Part shown: positions 60,629 to 64,000 of the stretch, piece by piece
Position numbering within the stretch: the first letter of the stretch is position 1
Layout of the letters: each line of letters opens with the position of its first letter
Assembly: GCF_900188275.1 (NCBI RefSeq)
Contig: NZ_FZNY01000013.1
Span: forward strand, 58,873-122,872
Reading direction: 5' to 3'
Source of the DNA: Dokdonia pacifica
Lineage (GTDB): Bacteria; Bacteroidota; Bacteroidia; Flavobacteriales; Flavobacteriaceae
DNA length: 64,000 bases
The notes under the pieces: generated by a model
The model's database searches: none
The model's input: only the letters and a program-made list of their open reading frames with translations
Told to the model about the DNA's origin: nothing
Translations under genes and position numbers: made by a program

Positions 60629-63600
60629 TTAGAAATCTTCACTTATAGAATTACTTAACTCTTCAATAAAAGAGTTATACTCGATTCTCTCTGTCTTATC
60701 TATAGTACTATTGACATACTCTTTAATTGGTAATGAAGTATCGTCAAGCGTTTTCTCTAAAATGGTCATGAAACTTTCGAATAGCTTTTCGATAACCGTT
60801 TCTGAATATATAGTGGTGTTATAAACCAATCTACACAAGATCTTATCATCTAACTCTTTAAAGAAAAAAGTAATATCTACTTTACTATTAGAACTTGGTA
60901 ATTTAATATTAGAAAGCACAGGGTTTTCTAATGGCACATGATGTTCTTTATTTGCATTTTGAATCATTACTACCATGATATCAAATAAAGGACTTCGAGA
61001 TAAATCTCTACTATATTTTATATCCTCTAGTATTGCATCAAAAGGATAGCTACCATGATATTGGGCCTCTAATACTGCTTGTTTTACCTCTTCTAAAAAG
61101 TCGTCATAGATCTTGTTTTCATCTACAAATGATCTAATAGGAATTGTATTTATAAAACACCCTATTTGATCTTTTAAATCTGGATGATCTCTTCCTGCAA
61201 AAGGACTTCCGATTATAATATCATTTTGATAAGAATATCTGTAAAGCAATACATTAACAACTCCCATAAGACTCATATAAAGTGAGGTTCCTGAAGTTTC
61301 TGTTTTATGCTTTAACTTATCAAAAATCTCTTTTGATATTTCTCCAGAAAACGAATTTCCATCAAAGGTTTTTATTGCTGGCCGCTCATCAGAAATAGAT
61401 AAATTCATTTTAGGAATTTCTCCAGAAAAATGTTGCTTCCAATACTCCTTATGACCTGTTGTGGTTTTACTATTCTGGTACCAAGACACATAATCTTTAT
61501 ATTGGATATTTAGTTGTTCCAAACGCACTTCAGTATTCTTTTGATATGCTTCATAGTATGCTAGTACATCTTTCGTTAACACTTCTATAGACCAGCCATC
61601 ACTAATGATATGATGCATATTAAAATAAAACACATAATTTGTAGCAGACACTTGCAATAATGCCCCTCTTAATAAAGGTCCATTTTCAAGATCAAACATT
61701 TTATTCAGATCATTTATTACATATGCTCGTACATGCGCTTCGATGTTTTCATATTTTCTATAATCCAATGTTTTGATTTCAAACTCAAATGCTTCAGGAG
61801 CTACTATATATTGTCTTATATCTCCATTACTTTCTTGTTTAAAAACTGTTCGTAAGATTTCATGCCTACGTATTACGTCATCAATAGCCTTTTTAAAATG
61901 AGTAGCATCTATAGATAGCTCTAAACAAGCTGGTATATTATATGCGATAGACCCTTTATCATATTGACTAGCCACCCACATTTTTTTCTGTGTATTTGAT
62001 ACAGGATAACTCGTATCAATAGGTGTTTTAGGAATCGCTACATAAGTCACTTTTTGTGCATTCTCAATAAGTTTACAATGTGCTTCTATAGTTGTATGAC
62101 TAAAGATTTTTTGCATTTCAATTTTTACATTGCAAAATTTCTGATAATCACTTAGTAATTTACTAGCCTTTAAACTATGTCCTCCTAATTCAAAAAAGTC
62201 ATCGGTTATTCCTATGGTTTCTATCCCTAAGATATGCTGCCATATTTCTACCAGTTGTATTTCTAAAGCGGTACTAGGAGCTATATATTTTTTACGAACA
62301 ATATCTTTCTCGGTTACTTCAGGCAATAACTTGGTTGCTATTTTTCCATTAGAAGTAAGTGGCATTTCATCAAGCACCACAAAATAACTTGGCAACATAT
62401 AGTCTGGTAATTTCGTTTTTAAAGATGCTCTTAATTGCTCTTTATCAACAAGAGATTCACACACCATATACGCAACAATCTCTTTTGTATCGTTTACCTC
62501 TTTGATCACCACAACAGCTTGTGGGATTTCTTCATAAGACAGTAAAGCCGCTTCTATTTCTCCTAATTCTATACGGTATCCTCTTAGTTTTACTTGATTA
62601 TCTTTTCGCCCCATAAACTCTATGGTCCCATCAGGTAACCAACGCCCCAGATCTCCTGTTTTATATAAAATTCCGCTTTCGCGAAAGCGATCACTGACAA
62701 ATTTTTCTGCGGTTAACTCAGGATGATTTAGATACCCTCTTGACAATCCATCTCCACCCAAACAAATCTCTCCAATAACTCCTATAGGTTGTACTTCTAA
62801 ATAATCTGAAAGAATGTAGGCTGTACTATTACTAATTGGGTATCCTATAGGAATATCTCCCACTACTTCTGGGATTTCATAGGTAATAGAGAATGTAGTA
62901 TTCTCTGTAGGCCCATATCCATTAATAATAGTTAATTCAGGATAGGTTTCTTTTAAAATAGCAATGTGTTTTGGAGAAAGTTTATCTCCTCCAGATAGTA
63001 CTGTGGTTAAAGGAGCAAATAAATCTAATGCTGTATCTACCAACATTTGAAGCCAACCTGCAGTAAACCACATAATGTTTACATTCCTATTTTTTATTTC
63101 TTGTGATAACACCTCACTATCTAACAATGTTTCTTTTGGGCATACGACCAAACAACCTCCATTTAATAATGTTCCCCAATATTCAAAAGTAGTTGCGTCA
63201 AATGAAAATGCTCCTGTACTTAATAAAATATCTTGGGTAGATAGTTGATAGAAATTTGCAGATTTTACTAAACGTATAATGTTCTTATGTTCTACCATAA
63301 CCCCTTTAGGAGTTCCAGTAGATCCAGACGTATACATGACATACGCTAAATGATTGGGCTTTGTATCCACCAGAGGTAATGTATCCGAAAGTTCGGTTTC
63401 ATTATTAAAATCATCTAATGTATCTTCATCTATAGTAAGTTTACACTTACAATCTTCTTCCATATATGCAATACGTTGTTCTGGATACGATGTATCAATA
63501 GGCACATATGCGCAACCTGCTTTTAATATTGCGAGTATAGCAATGATTTGCCATTCGCTATTATCAAGTTTAATACCTACTAAATCTTCGGTAGTAAGGT

Positions 63601-64000
63601 CATGATATTTTAATACATAATTTGCTAATCTAGAAGAGGCATTATCTAATGCTGCATAGGTATACGTTACATCTTCAAACATAAGAGCAGTTGCGTCTGG
63701 TGTCTTTGCAACTTGTTCTACAAATAAGTCTATAACTGTTTGATCTTTTGGATACGCTATTTCTGTTTGATTAAAATCATTCAGCAATTGTGATTTCTCT
63801 TCTGTACTTATATACGATATCTTTTCAATAGCATACGTTGGATTGGTAATACACTTCATCATAAATGCTTCTAAGTGTATTCCTATTTTTTCTACAAATA
63901 CAGGGTCATAAATATCTGTATTATAATCTATGTGTACTGCTAATTGTCCTTCGATTTCTGTAAACACAAAACTCATATCAAACTTACTAATGCTATGCTT
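60629..64000 (-). CDS. NRPS1 (5' end outside the window): ...C-A-T-C
   Basis: The frame stays open to the right edge; residues just upstream of the internal Met at 63976 (Ser-Lys-Phe-Asp) are the usual end-of-C-domain sequence, so the true start lies beyond 64000. The visible part has the end of a C domain (1-50), A (60-580; Tyr-Thr-Ser-Gly-Ser-Thr-Gly about 226), T (Leu-Gly-Gly-His-Ser about 604) and a complete C domain (665-1090; His-His-Ile-Ile-Ser-Asp-Gly about 797), then a short tail and the stop. The pocket reads DAFWLGGTFK, the classic Val code. Ending in C means it needs a partner starting with A, which NRPS2 provides. The racemase gene lies 143 bp downstream. Confidence 0.92.
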   Translation of the reverse strand, partial: KHSISKFDMSFVFTEIEGQLAVHIDYNTDIYDPVFVEKIGIHLEAFMMKCITNPTYAIEKISYISTEEKSQLLNDFNQTEIAYPKDQTVIDLFVEQVAKTPDATALMFEDVTYTYAALDNASSRLANYVLKYHDLTTEDLVGIKLDNSEWQIIAILAILKAGCAYVPIDTSYPEQRIAYMEEDCKCKLTIDEDTLDDFNNETELSDTLPLVDTKPNHLAYVMYTSGSTGTPKGVMVEHKNIIRLVKSANFYQLSTQDILLSTGAFSFDATTFEYWGTLLNGGCLVVCPKETLLDSEVLSQEIKNRNVNIMWFTAGWLQMLVDTALDLFAPLTTVLSGGDKLSPKHIAILKETYPELTIINGYGPTENTTFSITYEIPEVVGDIPIGYPISNSTAYILSDYLEVQPIGVIGEICLGGDGLSRGYLNHPELTAEKFVSDRFRESGILYKTGDLGRWLPDGTIEFMGRKDNQVKLRGYRIELGEIEAALLSYEEIPQAVVVIKEVNDTKEIVAYMVCESLVDKEQLRASLKTKLPDYMLPSYFVVLDEMPLTSNGKIATKLLPEVTEKDIVRKKYIAPSTALEIQLVEIWQHILGIETIGITDDFFELGGHSLKASKLLSDYQKFCNVKIEMQKIFSHTTIEAHCKLIENAQKVTYVAIPKTPIDTSYPVSNTQKKMWVASQYDKGSIAYNIPACLELSIDATHFKKAIDDVIRRHEILRTVFKQESNGDIRQYIVAPEAFEFEIKTLDYRKYENIEAHVRAYVINDLNKMFDLENGPLLRGALLQVSATNYVFYFNMHHIISDGWSIEVLTKDVLAYYEAYQKNTEVRLEQLNIQYKDYVSWYQNSKTTTGHKEYWKQHFSGEIPKMNLSISDERPAIKTFDGNSFSGEISKEIFDKLKHKTETSGTSLYMSLMGVVNVLLYRYSYQNDIIIGSPFAGRDHPDLKDQIGCFINTIPIRSFVDENKIYDDFLEEVKQAVLEAQYHGSYPFDAILEDIKYSRDLSRSPLFDIMVVMIQNANKEHHVPLENPVLSNIKLPSSNSKVDITFFFKELDDKILCRLVYNTTIYSETVIEKLFESFMTILEKTLDDTSLPIKEYVNSTIDKTERIEYNSFIEELSNSISEDF
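62674..62689. repeat. Palindrome CGCTTTCGCGAAAGCG inside NRPS1, A domain
   Basis: 16-bp perfect palindrome coding Arg-Phe-Arg-Glu-Ser before Leu-Tyr-Lys-Thr-Gly-Asp (about residue 441). Confidence 0.9.

Overview
The window looks like a low-GC Bacteroidetes genome, most likely a marine member of the Flavobacteriaceae. The evidence is the AT-rich sequence, a CarboxypepD-regulatory/plug/beta-barrel outer-membrane protein, GG-leader peptides of the Bacteroidetes class I lanthipeptide type, and the dispersed palindrome CGCTTTCGCGAAAGCG. No genus can be fixed from the sequence alone.

Layout. Positions 1-2282 (+ strand) are ordinary core genes: the end of cydA, cydB, and a pair of YeeE/YedE-type sulfur transport membrane proteins. 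A bidirectional terminator at about 2409-2447 separates them from everything else. From 2484 to the right edge every convincing gene is on the minus strand and belongs to one large NRPS-PKS locus, which continues past 64000. In transcription order it holds: NRPS1 (5' end outside the window), an Asp/Glu racemase-family protein, NRPS2, NRPS3 (5080 aa), a one-module PKS, NRPS4 (about 4750 aa), NRPS5 (2597 aa), two GG-leader peptides, an outer-membrane beta-barrel protein, a type II thioesterase, a SyrD/PvdE-type ABC exporter, a penicillin-acylase-family Ntn hydrolase, a small membrane protein, three more GG-leader peptides, a hypothetical protein and an Sfp-type phosphopantetheinyl transferase.

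How the genes fit together. The PPTase would activate the carrier domains and the type II thioesterase would clear mis-primed ones. Reading the adenylation pockets by eye, a colinear product would be roughly: ... Val - X(NRPS2) - Thr - D-Asn - D-Ile/Val - [Phe/Tyr extended by reduced malonate, a statine-like unit] - Asn - D-X - Ser - Leu-like - Val-like - Gly. Release would be by a degenerate terminal condensation-like domain, because there is no thioesterase domain in cis. The exporter and the Ntn acylase together recall pyoverdine maturation, where an acylated precursor is exported to the periplasm and deacylated there. That parallel is inference.

Most unusual signals. (1) Five tiny ORFs encode GG-leader, Cys-rich, RiPP-like peptides; four are shorter than 52 codons. 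(2) Each has, 25-28 nt before its ATG, a conserved hairpin whose stem is kept by compensatory changes and G:U pairs, with an overlapping alternative stem that is clear in three of the five. (3) The palindrome CTTTCGCGAAAG lies inside six adenylation domains at the same codons (Arg-Phe-Arg-Glu-Ser, just before the YKTGDL motif). (4) A 4.08-kb tandem repeat in NRPS3 leaves only the specificity-determining core of the A domain different between copies. No rRNA, tRNA, CRISPR array, transposase or insertion sequence was found.
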